A stretch of 64,000 bases of DNA from Streptomyces eurocidicus (GCF_002891295.1 NZ_LGUI01000013.1:124001-188000); one strand, 5' to 3'. Positions 1-9,051 are shown, counted from the first letter of the stretch. Translations and numbers: made by a program. Notes: generated from the sequence alone by a model not told the origin.

Positions 1-1
1 C

Positions 2-1948
2 TGGCCGGGCGTCGCGGGCGCCGAGATGGACCCCGCGCTGCCCTATCAGGGCCACTTCAACCTGCTGAACAAATTCAAGAAGCAGCACCCGCAGGTGAAG
101 ACGCTCGTCTCCGTGGGCGGCTGGGCCGAGACCGGCGGCTACATCGACGAGAACGGCAAGCGCGTCGACTCCGGCGGTTTCTACAAGACCGCGACCAATG
201 CCGACGGCTCGGTGAACCAGGCCGGGATCGACACCTTCGCCGACTCCGCCGTCGCGTTCGTCAAGAAATACGGATTCAACGGCGTCGACATCGACTACGA
301 ATACCCGACGTCGATGAAGGACGCCGGCAACCCCAAGGACTGGGCGCTCGCCAACGCCCGGCGCGGCGGCCTCAACAAGGGGTACGCGGCGCTGATGAAG
401 ACCCTGCGCGAAAAGCTGGACCGCGCCGGCGCGGCGGACGGCAAGCACTACCTCCTCTCCGTCGCCGCCCCCTCCTCCGGCTATCTGCTGCGCGGCATGG
501 AGACGTACCAGACGACGAAGTACCTGGACTACGTCAATGTGATGTCCTACGACCTGCACGGCGCCTGGAACGAATTCGTGGGGCCGAACGCCGCGCTCTA
601 CGACGACGGCAAGGACGCCGAGCTCGCCAAATGGGGCGTCTACTCCACCGCGCAGTACGGCGGCATCGGCTATCTCAACGGCGACTGGTCGTACCACTAC
701 TTCCGGGGCGCCCTGCCGCCCGGCCGGATCAACCTCGGCCTGCCCTATTACTCGCGCGGCTGGAAGAACGTCACCGGCGGCACCGACGGCCTCTGGGGCA
801 CCGCGAAGACCACCACCTGCCCGGCCGGCTCGGGCCTGACCACCTGCGGTGACGGCGCGGTCGGCATCGACAACCTCTGGCACGACCAGGACGACGCGGG
901 CAAGGAGTCCCCGGCCGGGTCGAACCCCATGTGGCACGCGAAGAACCTGGAGAAGGGCGTCGTCGGGGACTACGCCACGAAGTACGGATTCCCGGCCGGC
1001 ACCAAGCTGACCGGCACCTACGCCCGTAAGTACGACGCCACCCTGGTGGCCCCCTGGCTCTGGAACGCCGAGAAGAAGGTCTTCCTCTCCACCGAGGACG
1101 AGCAGTCCGTGCAGGCCAAGGCGCAGTACGTCGTCGACAAGGGGCTCGGCGGCACGATGGTCTGGGAACTGGCGGGCGACTACGGCTACAACGCCGCCAA
1201 GGGCCAGTACGAGCCCGGCACCACCCTCACCTCCACGATGTACGACGCGTTCAAGGCGGCCCCCGCCTACGGCGCCCGGCGGGCCACCACGGAACTGCCC
1301 GCCCAGGCGATCGACATCGACGTGAGCCTCGGCAGCTTCCCGCTGGGCGACAGCAACTACCCCATCAACCCGAAGGTCCACTTCACCAACCGGACGAAGA
1401 CCACCATCCCCGGCGGCGCGGAATTCCAGTTCGACTACGCGAATTCCGCACCGGGCAATGCCAAGGACCAGTCGGGCTGGGGGCTGAAGGTCGTCCGCAG
1501 CGACCACACGGCGGGAAACAACGTCGGGGGTCTCAAGGGCGACTACAACCGGGTCTCGGTGAAGCTGCCGGCCTCCCAGCCGCTCGCCCCCGGTGCCTCG
1601 GCCGATCTCGACTTCGTCTACTACCTGCCGACCTCGACGCCGTCCAACTGGACCGTCACCTTCGGGGGAAAGACCTACGCCCTCGCCGGTGACCTGGCGC
1701 GTGGCACGACCGTGGTCGAGCCGGGCGGCGCCACACCGACCCCGACCGGAACGCCGACGGGCACGCCCACCTCGACGCCGACGGGCGGCGCCTGCACCGC
1801 GCCGTCCTGGGACAAGGGCGGCGTCTACAACGGCGGCGCCACCGTCTCCTGGAAGTCGCACTCCTGGAAGGCCAGATGGTGGACCCAGGGCGACGAGCCC
1901 GGCACCACCGGCGAATGGGGGGTGTGGCAGGACCTCGGCGCCTGCTGA
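2..1948 (+). CDS. Secreted GH18 chitinase, 5' end outside window
   Basis: The reading frame is open to the left edge of the window, so the signal peptide and true start are missing. The GH18 catalytic motif is read as NGVDIDYEYP at about 278-309, so both catalytic aspartates and the proton-donor glutamate are present; the first Asp of the common DGxDxDxE form is Asn. After the barrel comes a beta-rich domain (about 1300-1700) resembling those of streptomycete chitinases. A Thr/Pro linker follows, then a short Trp-rich C-terminal module (about 1795-1945) like a CBM5/12 chitin-binding domain. It should cleave chitin outside the cell. I cannot say which streptomycete chi gene it corresponds to. 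Confidence 0.9.
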   Translation, partial: WPGVAGAEMDPALPYQGHFNLLNKFKKQHPQVKTLVSVGGWAETGGYIDENGKRVDSGGFYKTATNADGSVNQAGIDTFADSAVAFVKKYGFNGVDIDYEYPTSMKDAGNPKDWALANARRGGLNKGYAALMKTLREKLDRAGAADGKHYLLSVAAPSSGYLLRGMETYQTTKYLDYVNVMSYDLHGAWNEFVGPNAALYDDGKDAELAKWGVYSTAQYGGIGYLNGDWSYHYFRGALPPGRINLGLPYYSRGWKNVTGGTDGLWGTAKTTTCPAGSGLTTCGDGAVGIDNLWHDQDDAGKESPAGSNPMWHAKNLEKGVVGDYATKYGFPAGTKLTGTYARKYDATLVAPWLWNAEKKVFLSTEDEQSVQAKAQYVVDKGLGGTMVWELAGDYGYNAAKGQYEPGTTLTSTMYDAFKAAPAYGARRATTELPAQAIDIDVSLGSFPLGDSNYPINPKVHFTNRTKTTIPGGAEFQFDYANSAPGNAKDQSGWGLKVVRSDHTAGNNVGGLKGDYNRVSVKLPASQPLAPGASADLDFVYYLPTSTPSNWTVTFGGKTYALAGDLARGTTVVEPGGATPTPTGTPTGTPTSTPTGGACTAPSWDKGGVYNGGATVSWKSHSWKARWWTQGDEPGTTGEWGVWQDLGAC

Positions 1949-2040
1949 CCGGCGCACCCGACCGCCCCTTGACCGGAAGCGGTAACGGGGTCCGCGGCAG
2001 GCTCGACCCGCCCGGGCCCCGTCGGGGAGGATGCGCGTCC

Positions 2041-3264
2041 ATGGCCACCAGAGCGAGGCGAACGGAACGCACGGCTCCGCCGGACCCGCGGCTGCGCCGG
2101 GCGAGACGCGCGGTGGCCGCCGTCTTCGCCGTGCACGGCGCGGTGAGCGGCAGCTTCGCCACCCGTATCCCCTGGATCCAGAGCCACTTGGACCTCGGCG
2201 CGGGCGAGCTCGGCCTCGCCCTCGCCTGCCCCGCGATCGGCGCCTGCTGCGCGATGCCCCTGGCGGGCCGGATCGGGCACCGGTTCGGCGCGCGGGCCGC
2301 GCTGCGCGGGCTGCTCGCCCTGTGGTGCGCCTCGCTCGCGCTGCCCGCCCTCGCCCCCGGCCCGGCCGCCCTCTGCGCCGCGCTGGCCGTGTACGGGGCC
2401 ACGTCCGGGACGACGGACGTGGCCATGAACGCGCTCGGCGTGGAGACGGAGGAGCGGCTGGGCCGGTCGATCATGTCGGGGCTGCACGGGATGTGGAGCG
2501 CGGGGGCGCTCGCCGGTTCCGCCGCCGGCACGGTCGCCGCGCACACCGGCCTCGACGCCCGGATCCACCTGGGGCTCGCCGCCTTCGTCCTCCTCGTCCT
2601 GGGCGTCCTCGCCTGCCGGCGGGTCCTGGACCCGCCGGCGGCGGCCGGATCGCACCCGCCGCCCCGGTTCGCGCTGCCGCCGCGCTCCGCGCTGGCCATC
2701 GGGGCGGTGGCCTTCTGCGCGGTGTTCGCCGAAGGGGCGAGCCTGGACTGGTCGGCGGTCTACCTCCGTGACGTCCTCGGCACCGGGCCCGGCCTCGCGG
2801 CGGCCTGCACCACGGCCTTCTCCTGCACCATGGCGGCCGCCCGGTTCGCGGGCGACGCGGTGACCGAGCGGCTCGGGCCCGTACGGACGGTACGGGCGGG
2901 CGGCGCGCTGGCGACCACCGGCGGGCTGCTGGTGGTCCTCTCGACCGGACCGGCACCGGCGGTCGGGGGCTTCGCGCTGATCGGGCTGGGCGTCGCCGTC
3001 GTCGTGCCGCTGGCCTTCGCCGCCGCCGGGCGCAGCGGTCCGGCGCCGAGCCAGGCCATCGCGGGCGTCGCGACGATCACCTACACCTCATGGCTGATCG
3101 CCCCGGCCGTGATCGGCCGGATCGCCGGCGCCGGCTCGCTGGTGATGTCGTTCGAACTGGTCACGGCGCTGACGGCGGGGCTGGTGGCGGGCGCCGGGGT
3201 GCTACGGGCCCGGCCCCGGGGCGCCGCCCCGGACCCTGATGCCCTCAAGCGCCGGACGGGCTGA
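2041..3264 (+). CDS. MFS transporter
   Basis: A 407-residue polytopic membrane protein with roughly twelve hydrophobic segments. The early motif GRIGHRFGAR matches the loop 2-3 signature of the major facilitator superfamily. The ATG at 2041 is chosen because GGGGAGG lies 10 bases upstream; the frame stays open further 5' into the chitinase end, but that stretch is not needed. The substrate cannot be told. The last residues (ALKRRTG) and the stop codon are encoded by the left arm of a long palindrome at 3241-3291, so the C-terminus seems to be defined by a repeat element. Confidence 0.85.
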   Translation: MATRARRTERTAPPDPRLRRARRAVAAVFAVHGAVSGSFATRIPWIQSHLDLGAGELGLALACPAIGACCAMPLAGRIGHRFGARAALRGLLALWCASLALPALAPGPAALCAALAVYGATSGTTDVAMNALGVETEERLGRSIMSGLHGMWSAGALAGSAAGTVAAHTGLDARIHLGLAAFVLLVLGVLACRRVLDPPAAAGSHPPPRFALPPRSALAIGAVAFCAVFAEGASLDWSAVYLRDVLGTGPGLAAACTTAFSCTMAAARFAGDAVTERLGPVRTVRAGGALATTGGLLVVLSTGPAPAVGGFALIGLGVAVVVPLAFAAAGRSGPAPSQAIAGVATITYTSWLIAPAVIGRIAGAGSLVMSFELVTALTAGLVAGAGVLRARPRGAAPDPDALKRRTG

Positions 3265-3291
3265 AAATCAGCCCGTCCGGCGCTTGAGGGC
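3241..3291. repeat. Long perfect palindrome, probable bidirectional terminator
   Basis: Arms 3241-3264 and 3268-3291 are perfectly complementary over 24 bp with a 3-base AAA loop. The left arm contains the stop codon of the MFS gene. Its core CGCCGGACGGGCTGA is also in the palindrome at 40208-40279, so it belongs to a dispersed intergenic repeat family. Its place between convergent genes fits a two-way terminator. Confidence 0.85.
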
Positions 3292-3429
3292 ATTCGGGAA
3301 GGGGCGGGTAGGGGAGAAGGAAATCGCGGGACACCCCGGAAACGGGGACCGAACAGCGGAACGGGCCGTACGGCGGCCCCTCTCTGGGTGCCGCCGTACG
3401 GCCCGGATCATCCGGCCTGGGAGTGCCGG

Positions 3430-3846
3430 CTAGAGGATGCCGAAGAGACCGCCGAGGCCACCGAAGCCGTGGCCCCAGCCGCCGCCGTGGCCCCAGCCTC
3501 CGTGGTGGCGGCCGCAACCGCCGTCGTCGTCCCAGTCGCCCCAGCCGCCCCAGCCGCCGTGGTGACGGCCGCCACCCCAGCCGTCACAGTCGTCGTGGTG
3601 GCCGCCCCAGCCCCGGCCATCGTGGTGGCCGTGGCCGCCCCAGCCGCCGCGGCCGTCGCAGTCACCGTCACCGTCGTGGTGACGGCCGTGGTCGTGGCCG
3701 TGGTGGTCGCGGTCACCGTCGTGGTCGTGGCTCCACGCCTGGACCGCCGGGGTCACGGGGGTGGCCTGGGCCACGCCCGAGAGCGGGACGATGGCGGCGG
3801 CGGCGAGAACGGCGGCAGCCGCGGTACGGCCGACGAGCTTGCGCAT
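3430..3846 (-). CDS. Secreted His/Gly/Asp-rich small protein
   Basis: A 138-residue protein. Residues 1-28 look like a Sec signal peptide (MRKLVGR, an Ala/Val-rich core, then AQA-T). The mature part is low complexity: about 19 His, many Gly, Asp and Trp, three Cys, and repeats of the form GGWGG and GRHHGGW, ending in a Gly/Leu/Phe tail. AGGAG lies seven bases before the ATG, and the signal peptide argues that this strand, not the open opposite strand, is coding. The composition suggests extracellular metal binding or a structural coat role, but I do not recognise a family. It is convergent with the MFS gene and divergent from the permease at 4065. Confidence 0.7.
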   Translation of the reverse strand: MRKLVGRTAAAAVLAAAAIVPLSGVAQATPVTPAVQAWSHDHDGDRDHHGHDHGRHHDGDGDCDGRGGWGGHGHHDGRGWGGHHDDCDGWGGGRHHGGWGGWGDWDDDGGCGRHHGGWGHGGGWGHGFGGLGGLFGIL

Positions 3847-4064
3847 ATCTAGTCTCCTGTTTGCAGGAAGTCGGACAACGGACGCATACCGTGCGGACGA
3901 CCCGGAACATCCGGAGATTCAGGTCATACAGTCGTACGGACCATCAATTGCCCCGATTGCAGCAGTCCGCCGCGCGGTGCCGCCCCGCCCCGACGGTGCG
4001 GAGCACCACCCGCCGCGGCTTAGCATGAGGCGAATCCCCCCCACCACGAACATCAGGAGCAGTC

Positions 4065-5483
4065 ATGGGCCTCGGCGTGCGCTGGACCCTGCACGGCGAC
4101 GGGCGCACCCCCGCCCCCGGGGCCGTCGTCAGACCGGACGAGCGGCTCTCCTGGCCACGGACGGCGGGCCTCGGCGCCCAGCACGTGGTCGCTATGTTCG
4201 GGGCATCGTTCGTGGCTCCGGTACTCATGGGTCTGGACCCCAACCTCGCGATCATGATGTCGGGCGTCGCCACCATGCTCTTCCTGCTGGCGACGCGCGG
4301 GCGGGTGCCCAGCTACCTCGGCTGCAGCCTCTCCTTCGTCGGGGTGGCCGCGATCATCCGGGCCCAGGGCGGCGGCAGCGCGGCCGTCACCGGGGCGATC
4401 CTCGTGGTCGGCGCGGCGCTGTTCGCGGCCGGTCTGGTGGTGCGGAAGTTCGGCGCCCGGATCATTCACGCGGCGATGCCGCCGGTGGTCACCGGTGCCG
4501 TGGTGATGCTGATCGGCTTCAACCTGGCACCGGTCACGGCGCGCACGTACTGGCCGCAGGACCAGTGGACGGCCCTGCTGACGATGCTCTTCACCGGCCT
4601 CGCCGTGGTGTGCCTGCGCGGCTTCTGGTCACGCGTCGCGATCTTCCTCGGCCTGGTCTTCGGCTACGCGCTGTCCTGGGGCCTGGACCGGGTCTTCGGG
4701 AAGATCCACTCGGTGAACGGCGGCACCGAGGCCGTGGACCACTGGCGCCTGGACCTCTCCGGGGTCGCCAAGGCCGACTGGATCGGCCTCCCCTCGCTGC
4801 ACGCGCCGAGCTTCGGCTGGTCGGCGATCCTGGTGGCGCTGCCGGTGGTCATCGCGCTGATCGCGGAGAACGCCGGCCATGTGAAGGCCGTCGGCGAGAT
4901 GACGGGCGACCCGCTGGACGACCAGCTGGGCACCGCGATCTCCGCGGACGGCGCGGCGACGATGCTCTCGACCGCGGTCGGCGGCCCGGCCAACACCACC
5001 TACTCCGAGAACATCGGCGTCATGGCGGCCACCCGGGTCTACTCCACGGCCGCCTACTGGGCCGCCGCCGTCTTCGCCCTCCTCTTCGGCGTCTGCCCCA
5101 AGTTCGGCGCCGTGGTCGCCGCGATCCCGGGTGGTGTGCTGGGCGGGATCACTGTGATCCTCTACGGCATGATCGGCCTGCTGGGCGCCCAGATCTGGGT
5201 CCACAACAAGGTCGACCTGCGCAATCCGCTGAACCTGGTGCCGGTCGCGGCGGGCGTCATCATCGGCATCGGCGGCGTCGGCCTGAAGGTCAGCGACAAC
5301 TTCGAGCTCAGCGGCATCGCGCTCGGCACGATCGTGGTGCTGTCCGGCTACCACGTTCTGCGCGCCCTGGCCCCGGCCCACCTCAAGACGCAGGAACCCC
5401 TGCTGGACGAGGGCACGAGCAGCTACGACCCTGTGGCCGGAGACGGGAACGGGGGCGACGCGCCCTCGCGCGACCGGGGCTGA
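4065..5483 (+). CDS. NCS2-type uracil/xanthine permease
   Basis: A 472-residue nucleobase:cation symporter with about twelve to fourteen membrane segments. Diagnostic stretches are IAENAGHVKAVGEMTG and TTYSENIGVMAATRVYS; each carries a glutamate that binds the base in UraA-type carriers. AGGAG precedes the ATG by five bases. It probably imports uracil or a related pyrimidine. It is about 30 kb from the pyr cluster, and no PyrR-like loop was seen in front of it. The hydrophilic C-terminal tail (about 45 residues) is usual for actinobacterial members. Confidence 0.88.
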   Translation: MGLGVRWTLHGDGRTPAPGAVVRPDERLSWPRTAGLGAQHVVAMFGASFVAPVLMGLDPNLAIMMSGVATMLFLLATRGRVPSYLGCSLSFVGVAAIIRAQGGGSAAVTGAILVVGAALFAAGLVVRKFGARIIHAAMPPVVTGAVVMLIGFNLAPVTARTYWPQDQWTALLTMLFTGLAVVCLRGFWSRVAIFLGLVFGYALSWGLDRVFGKIHSVNGGTEAVDHWRLDLSGVAKADWIGLPSLHAPSFGWSAILVALPVVIALIAENAGHVKAVGEMTGDPLDDQLGTAISADGAATMLSTAVGGPANTTYSENIGVMAATRVYSTAAYWAAAVFALLFGVCPKFGAVVAAIPGGVLGGITVILYGMIGLLGAQIWVHNKVDLRNPLNLVPVAAGVIIGIGGVGLKVSDNFELSGIALGTIVVLSGYHVLRALAPAHLKTQEPLLDEGTSSYDPVAGDGNGGDAPSRDRG

Positions 5484-5531
5484 CCCCTTCGCCCGTTCAC
5501 CCGTTCGGGCGGTGTGCCCCACCGAAGTCCC

Positions 5532-5537
5532 TACGCT
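5532..5537 (+). promoter_or_regulatory. Possible -10 element (TACGCT)
   Basis: TACGCT lies 26 bases before the ATG of the DUF5995 gene, in a region without a Shine-Dalgarno sequence. Transcription would start about 20 bases before the ATG. The -35 box is not convincing. Confidence 0.3.
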
Positions 5538-5563
5538 CCGTACATGCATGTCACTCTGTGTGC

Positions 5564-6256
5564 ATGACGATGACATGGGGGAAGCCCGTCGCACCCACCG
5601 GTGTCGCGGAGGTGCTGGCGCGGATGCGGGGGCTGGAGGCGGCGCTGCCGCCGAGGGACGGCGTGGCCGTCTTCAACCGGGTGTATCTGGCGGTCACGGA
5701 GGAGATCGCGCGGCGGGTGCGGTCCGGCGGATTCGCCGACGGCCCGGCGGCGGCCGAGCTGGATGTGCGGTTCGCCGGGCGCTATCTGGCGGCCGTGGAC
5801 GGCGTCGCGGCGGGCGGCCGGGCGCCCGCCTGCTGGCGGCCGTTGTTCCAGCTGCGGGGTCATCCCGCCGTGCGGCCGCTGCAGTTCGCGCTGGCCGGGA
5901 TCAACGCCCACATCGGACACGACCTCGCGCTGGCGCTGACCGACACCTGCCGGGCGCTGGGGACGGAACCGGCGGCCCTGGAGGGCGACTTCGACCGGAT
6001 CGGTGAGCTGCTGGCCGCCATGGAGGGGCGGATCCGCGAGGAGCTGATGCCGGGGCCGGACGTCCTGGACGTCGCCGACCCGCTGACGCATCTGGTCGGC
6101 GCCTGGAGCCTGGACGCGGCCCGCGGCGCGGCCTGGGCGTCGTTCCGCGCGCTGTGGGCGGTGCGGACGCTGCCCGAGGTGGCGGAGGAGCTCACCGACC
6201 GGCTGGACTCGGGCGTCGGGCTGGTCGGCCGGTGTCTGCTCACCCCGCTGGGATGA
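5564..6256 (+). CDS. DUF5995 family protein
   Basis: A 230-residue soluble, helix-rich protein. The pattern starts with VLARMRGLEAALPP, then DGVAVFNRVYLAVTEE, and includes QFALAGINAHIGHDLALAL. This matches what I recall of the actinobacterial DUF5995 family, whose function is unknown. The conserved NAHIGHD could bind a metal, but this is inference. The open frame extends nearly 1.8 kb upstream across the permease gene, which is only GC-driven. I place the start at ATG 5564; ATG 5570 is an alternative, and neither has a clear ribosome binding site. Confidence 0.7.
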   Translation: MTMTWGKPVAPTGVAEVLARMRGLEAALPPRDGVAVFNRVYLAVTEEIARRVRSGGFADGPAAAELDVRFAGRYLAAVDGVAAGGRAPACWRPLFQLRGHPAVRPLQFALAGINAHIGHDLALALTDTCRALGTEPAALEGDFDRIGELLAAMEGRIREELMPGPDVLDVADPLTHLVGAWSLDAARGAAWASFRALWAVRTLPEVAEELTDRLDSGVGLVGRCLLTPLG

Positions 6257-6294
6257 GGGCCCCGCCTCCCGCGCACGGGAGGACGGGACCCTCA
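6254..6294. terminator. Hairpin between convergent genes
   Basis: Arms TGAGGGCCCCGCCTCCCG and CGGGAGGACGGGACCCTCA pair over about 18 bp with one mismatch and one bulge, around a CGCA loop. It lies between the DUF5995 stop and the stop of the DavB-like gene, and could serve both. Confidence 0.7.
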
Positions 6295-6314
6295 CAGCGG
6301 ACTTCGCGCGCGGC

Positions 6315-8015
6315 TCAGTCCTCCGGGAGCTCCACCGGCGCGATCTCGTCGTAGACGTCGCCCGGACCCGGGTTGGTGGCGTCGGTCCCGCCGCCGAACT
6401 GGTGCATCACGCCCCACACGGCGTTGAGCGCGGTCTGCACGGCGCCCTCCGCCCAGCCGGCCGTCCAGGAGATGTCGTCGCCCGCGAGGAACAGGCCGCG
6501 CTTGTCCTCCGGCAGCAGGTCCTGCATGAAGTGGGTGAACAGACGCCGCTGGTAGCGGTAGTGGCCCGGGAGGTTGGCCTTGAAGGCGCCCATGAAGTAG
6601 GGCTCGTTCTCCCAGGAGACCGTGACCGGGTTGCCGATGATGTGGCGGCGGATGTCGACCTTGGGGTAGATCTCGCCGAGCGACTTGAGCATGACCTCCA
6701 TGCGCTCGTTCGCCGACAGCGGCAGCCACTTGAGGCTGTCGTCGCACCAGGTGTAGGAGAGGCAGATCACGGCCGGCTTGTCCGGTCCGTCGTCCAGGAG
6801 GTACGTGCCCCGGGTCATCCGGTCGGTGAGCGTCATCGACATGACGTCACGGCCCGTCTCCTCGTCCTTGTCCAGCCAGAAAGGCCGGTCCACCGGCACG
6901 AACAGCTTGGAGGACTCCATGTAGTGGGTGCGCTCCATCGCCGTCCAGTGGTCGATGGGGAAGAGCGAGTCATCACAGGCGATCTTCGACAGGAGCATCC
7001 AGGACTGCGCGGTGAAGATCGCCGCCCGGTAGGTGCGGATGTCGCCGTCGGCGTCCGTGACGGTGATGCCGTTGCCCGCCGTGCGGTGCAACCGGGTGAC
7101 CGCGGGGCGGGGCTCGCCGTCGTGCAGCGAGGAGAGGGAGGTGCCCGGTGCCCAGTGGACGAGCTTGCCCGGCTCGCGCTCCCACAGCCGCTGCGGGAGC
7201 TGCTGGCTGCCGCCGACGATGCCGCGGTGGTGGTCGTCCGCCTCGGTATAGACGACGCGCAGGATCTCCAGGATGGAGTTGGGGAAGTCGGTGTCCCAGC
7301 CGCCGGTGCCGAAGCCGACCTGGCCGAAGATCTCCCGGTGCCGGAAGGACTTGAACGCCTCCGACTCGCACAGGAAGCCGTAGAAGGTCTGGTTGTCGAG
7401 CTTCTCGACGAGCTCGGCCCAGATCTCCCGGATGCGCGGCACGTCGCGCTCGCGCAGGGCGCGGTTCATGTCCGAGAAGTCGGCGCCCTCCTCCAGGCAG
7501 GCGTTCCACGCGTCCGCGACCTCGCGGTAGACCGCGGGCAGGTCGTCGATGGACTTGGCGTAGTGCGACTCGCCCTTGAGGTCGACGACGGTCGACGGGG
7601 TGTCGGGGGCCAGCGGGTTGGGGAAAGGCTTGGTCTCCAGGCCCACCAGGTCGATGTAGTACTGGAGGGCGGTGGAGCTGGGCGGGAAGCGCATGGCGCC
7701 CATCTCGGCGGTGAGCGAGGGGTCGCAGCCCTCGAAGCCGACGGTCCGCAGCCGGCCGCCGATCCGGTCCGCCTCGTACACGACGGGCTTGAGGCCCATC
7801 TTCATCAGCTCGTAGGCGGCGATGATGCCCGACAGGCCGCCGCCGATGACCGCGACCTCGGTGCCGTGCTCGGTCGCGGGTATCTGACCGAGGCCCGCGG
7901 GGTGCGCGAGGAAGTCGTCGTACGGGAAGGGGAAGTCCGGACCGAACATCGTGATCGGCGGCAGGGCCGGCTCCGACTGCTCGTCGTGGGCGGCGGTGGG
8001 CACCATGGACGTCAT
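6315..8015 (-). CDS. davB: DavB-like FAD amino-acid 2-monooxygenase
   Basis: A 566-residue flavin amine oxidase family protein. The FAD dinucleotide fold is VIGGGLSG at residues 57-63, with E81 ending the second strand and GGRLR at 86-90. The N-terminal ITMFGPDFPFPYDDF...HPAGLG pattern, GFGTGGWDTDFPNS (233-247) and GDDISWTAGWAEGAVQT near the end are, as I remember them, signatures of L-lysine 2-monooxygenase (DavB), which turns lysine into 5-aminovaleramide and CO2. AGGAGAG lies eight bases before the ATG; upstream in-frame starts lack this. The DavA-like amidase is the gene just upstream. The true substrate could be another basic or aromatic amino acid. Residue 259 is Ala where I recall Cys254 in the Pseudomonas enzyme. 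Confidence 0.8.
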   Translation of the reverse strand: MTSMVPTAAHDEQSEPALPPITMFGPDFPFPYDDFLAHPAGLGQIPATEHGTEVAVIGGGLSGIIAAYELMKMGLKPVVYEADRIGGRLRTVGFEGCDPSLTAEMGAMRFPPSSTALQYYIDLVGLETKPFPNPLAPDTPSTVVDLKGESHYAKSIDDLPAVYREVADAWNACLEEGADFSDMNRALRERDVPRIREIWAELVEKLDNQTFYGFLCESEAFKSFRHREIFGQVGFGTGGWDTDFPNSILEILRVVYTEADDHHRGIVGGSQQLPQRLWEREPGKLVHWAPGTSLSSLHDGEPRPAVTRLHRTAGNGITVTDADGDIRTYRAAIFTAQSWMLLSKIACDDSLFPIDHWTAMERTHYMESSKLFVPVDRPFWLDKDEETGRDVMSMTLTDRMTRGTYLLDDGPDKPAVICLSYTWCDDSLKWLPLSANERMEVMLKSLGEIYPKVDIRRHIIGNPVTVSWENEPYFMGAFKANLPGHYRYQRRLFTHFMQDLLPEDKRGLFLAGDDISWTAGWAEGAVQTALNAVWGVMHQFGGGTDATNPGPGDVYDEIAPVELPED

Positions 8016-8149
8016 CGGCTGAACTCTCCTGCGGAATGGGGGGCGGCTCTGAAAGACGGCGGCACGGGGCTGCGCTGCGCCGCGTCGCCTCGGCGGGGGG
8101 GTGTCGGACGAGGCCGGACGGGGATCCGGCGGGGCCGTACGAGGGGGGA

Positions 8150-8953
8150 TCAGATGAGTGAGCGGTACAACTCCGGTCGGCGGTCGGTGAGGTAGGTGTT
8201 CTCGGCCCGGGACGCCTTCAGCAGGGCCGGGTCGACATCGGCGACGAGCAGGTCCTCGCCCGCGCCGGCCCGGGCCCGCACGGTCCCGTCGGGGGCGGCG
8301 AGGCAGCTGAGCCCGGCGAAGGAGAAGTCCCCTTCGGTGCCGCAGCGGTTGACGTAGGCGAGGTGGAGCTGGCTCTCCCACGCACGGGCCGGGACGATCG
8401 TCTGCGGGACGATCTCGTACGGGCGCATCAGCGCGGTCGGCGCGAGCAGCAGCTCGGTGCCGGCCAGGGCGTGCGCGCGGACGGGCTCGGGGAACTCGAT
8501 GTCGTAGCAGATCAGCAGGCCGAGGCGGACGCCGTCGAGCTCGGCCTGGACGATCGGCTCGGAGCCCGGGGTGAAGTACGTGTTCTCGTACTCACCGAAG
8601 AGATGGGTCTTGCGGTAGTTCGCGAGGCCCGTCCCGTCCGGCCCGATGAGCTGGAGGGAGTTGAAGACCGTGCCGGCGCCGTCGCGCTCGGGGTAGCCGT
8701 AGCCGATGGCCAGGCCGTGCTCGGCGGCGATGCGGGCCACCGCGCGGGCGCCCGGTCCGTCGGCGGGCTCGGCGAGGTCCGAGACCGCGGGGCCGAGCGC
8801 GTAGCCCGTGAGGTACAGCTCGTTGGTGAGGAGCAGCCGGGCCCCGGCGGCGGCGGCCCGGCGGGCGGCGGCGGCGAGCGAGGCGAGGCTGTCGGCGGTG
8901 GAGGCGGGAACGCCGGCGGGGCCTTGGTACAGCGCGATACGCAGCGGCGTCAT
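8150..8953 (-). CDS. davA: DavA-like carbon-nitrogen hydrolase (amidase)
   Basis: A 267-residue nitrilase superfamily amidase. The catalytic triad is visible: E45 in LLTNELYLTGY, K115 in NYRKTHLFGEYE and C149 in LLICYDIEFPEP. Length and motifs match delta-aminovaleramidase (DavA), which releases ammonia from 5-aminovaleramide to give 5-aminovalerate. The ATG at 8953 has GAGG four bases upstream and is preferred to a GTG five codons earlier. It is followed after 134 bases by the DavB-like gene on the same strand, so the two probably share a transcript. Later steps (transaminase, semialdehyde dehydrogenase) are not in the window. Confidence 0.82.
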   Translation of the reverse strand: MTPLRIALYQGPAGVPASTADSLASLAAAARRAAAAGARLLLTNELYLTGYALGPAVSDLAEPADGPGARAVARIAAEHGLAIGYGYPERDGAGTVFNSLQLIGPDGTGLANYRKTHLFGEYENTYFTPGSEPIVQAELDGVRLGLLICYDIEFPEPVRAHALAGTELLLAPTALMRPYEIVPQTIVPARAWESQLHLAYVNRCGTEGDFSFAGLSCLAAPDGTVRARAGAGEDLLVADVDPALLKASRAENTYLTDRRPELYRSLI

Positions 8954-9011
8954 GCGGCCTCTTTCCACCTGCCGTGCTCAAGGAAACGAGCGCGTTCGTT
9001 AAGACGCCTTG

Positions 9012-9041
9012 ACGGTACGGTCCGCGCTCCAGGCCCGACAA
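9012..9041 (-). promoter_or_regulatory. Candidate promoter of davA-davB
   Basis: On the minus strand TTGTCG (9041-9036) and TACCGT (9017-9012) are separated by 18 bases, giving a leader of about 50 bases before the davA ATG. The boxes were chosen by eye and resemble housekeeping sigma sites only moderately. Confidence 0.4.
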
Positions 9042-9051
9042 GGCGCCACTG

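Noticed and set aside
3388..3852. Ala/Val/Pro repeat frame on the plus strand opposite the His-rich gene
   Set aside because: It lacks a ribosome binding site, while the minus strand has a good one and a signal peptide.
3761..6256. An 831-codon frame ending with the DUF5995 protein
   Set aside because: Its first 600 codons overlap the permease in another frame and are Arg/Gly-rich without motifs; only the end is a gene.
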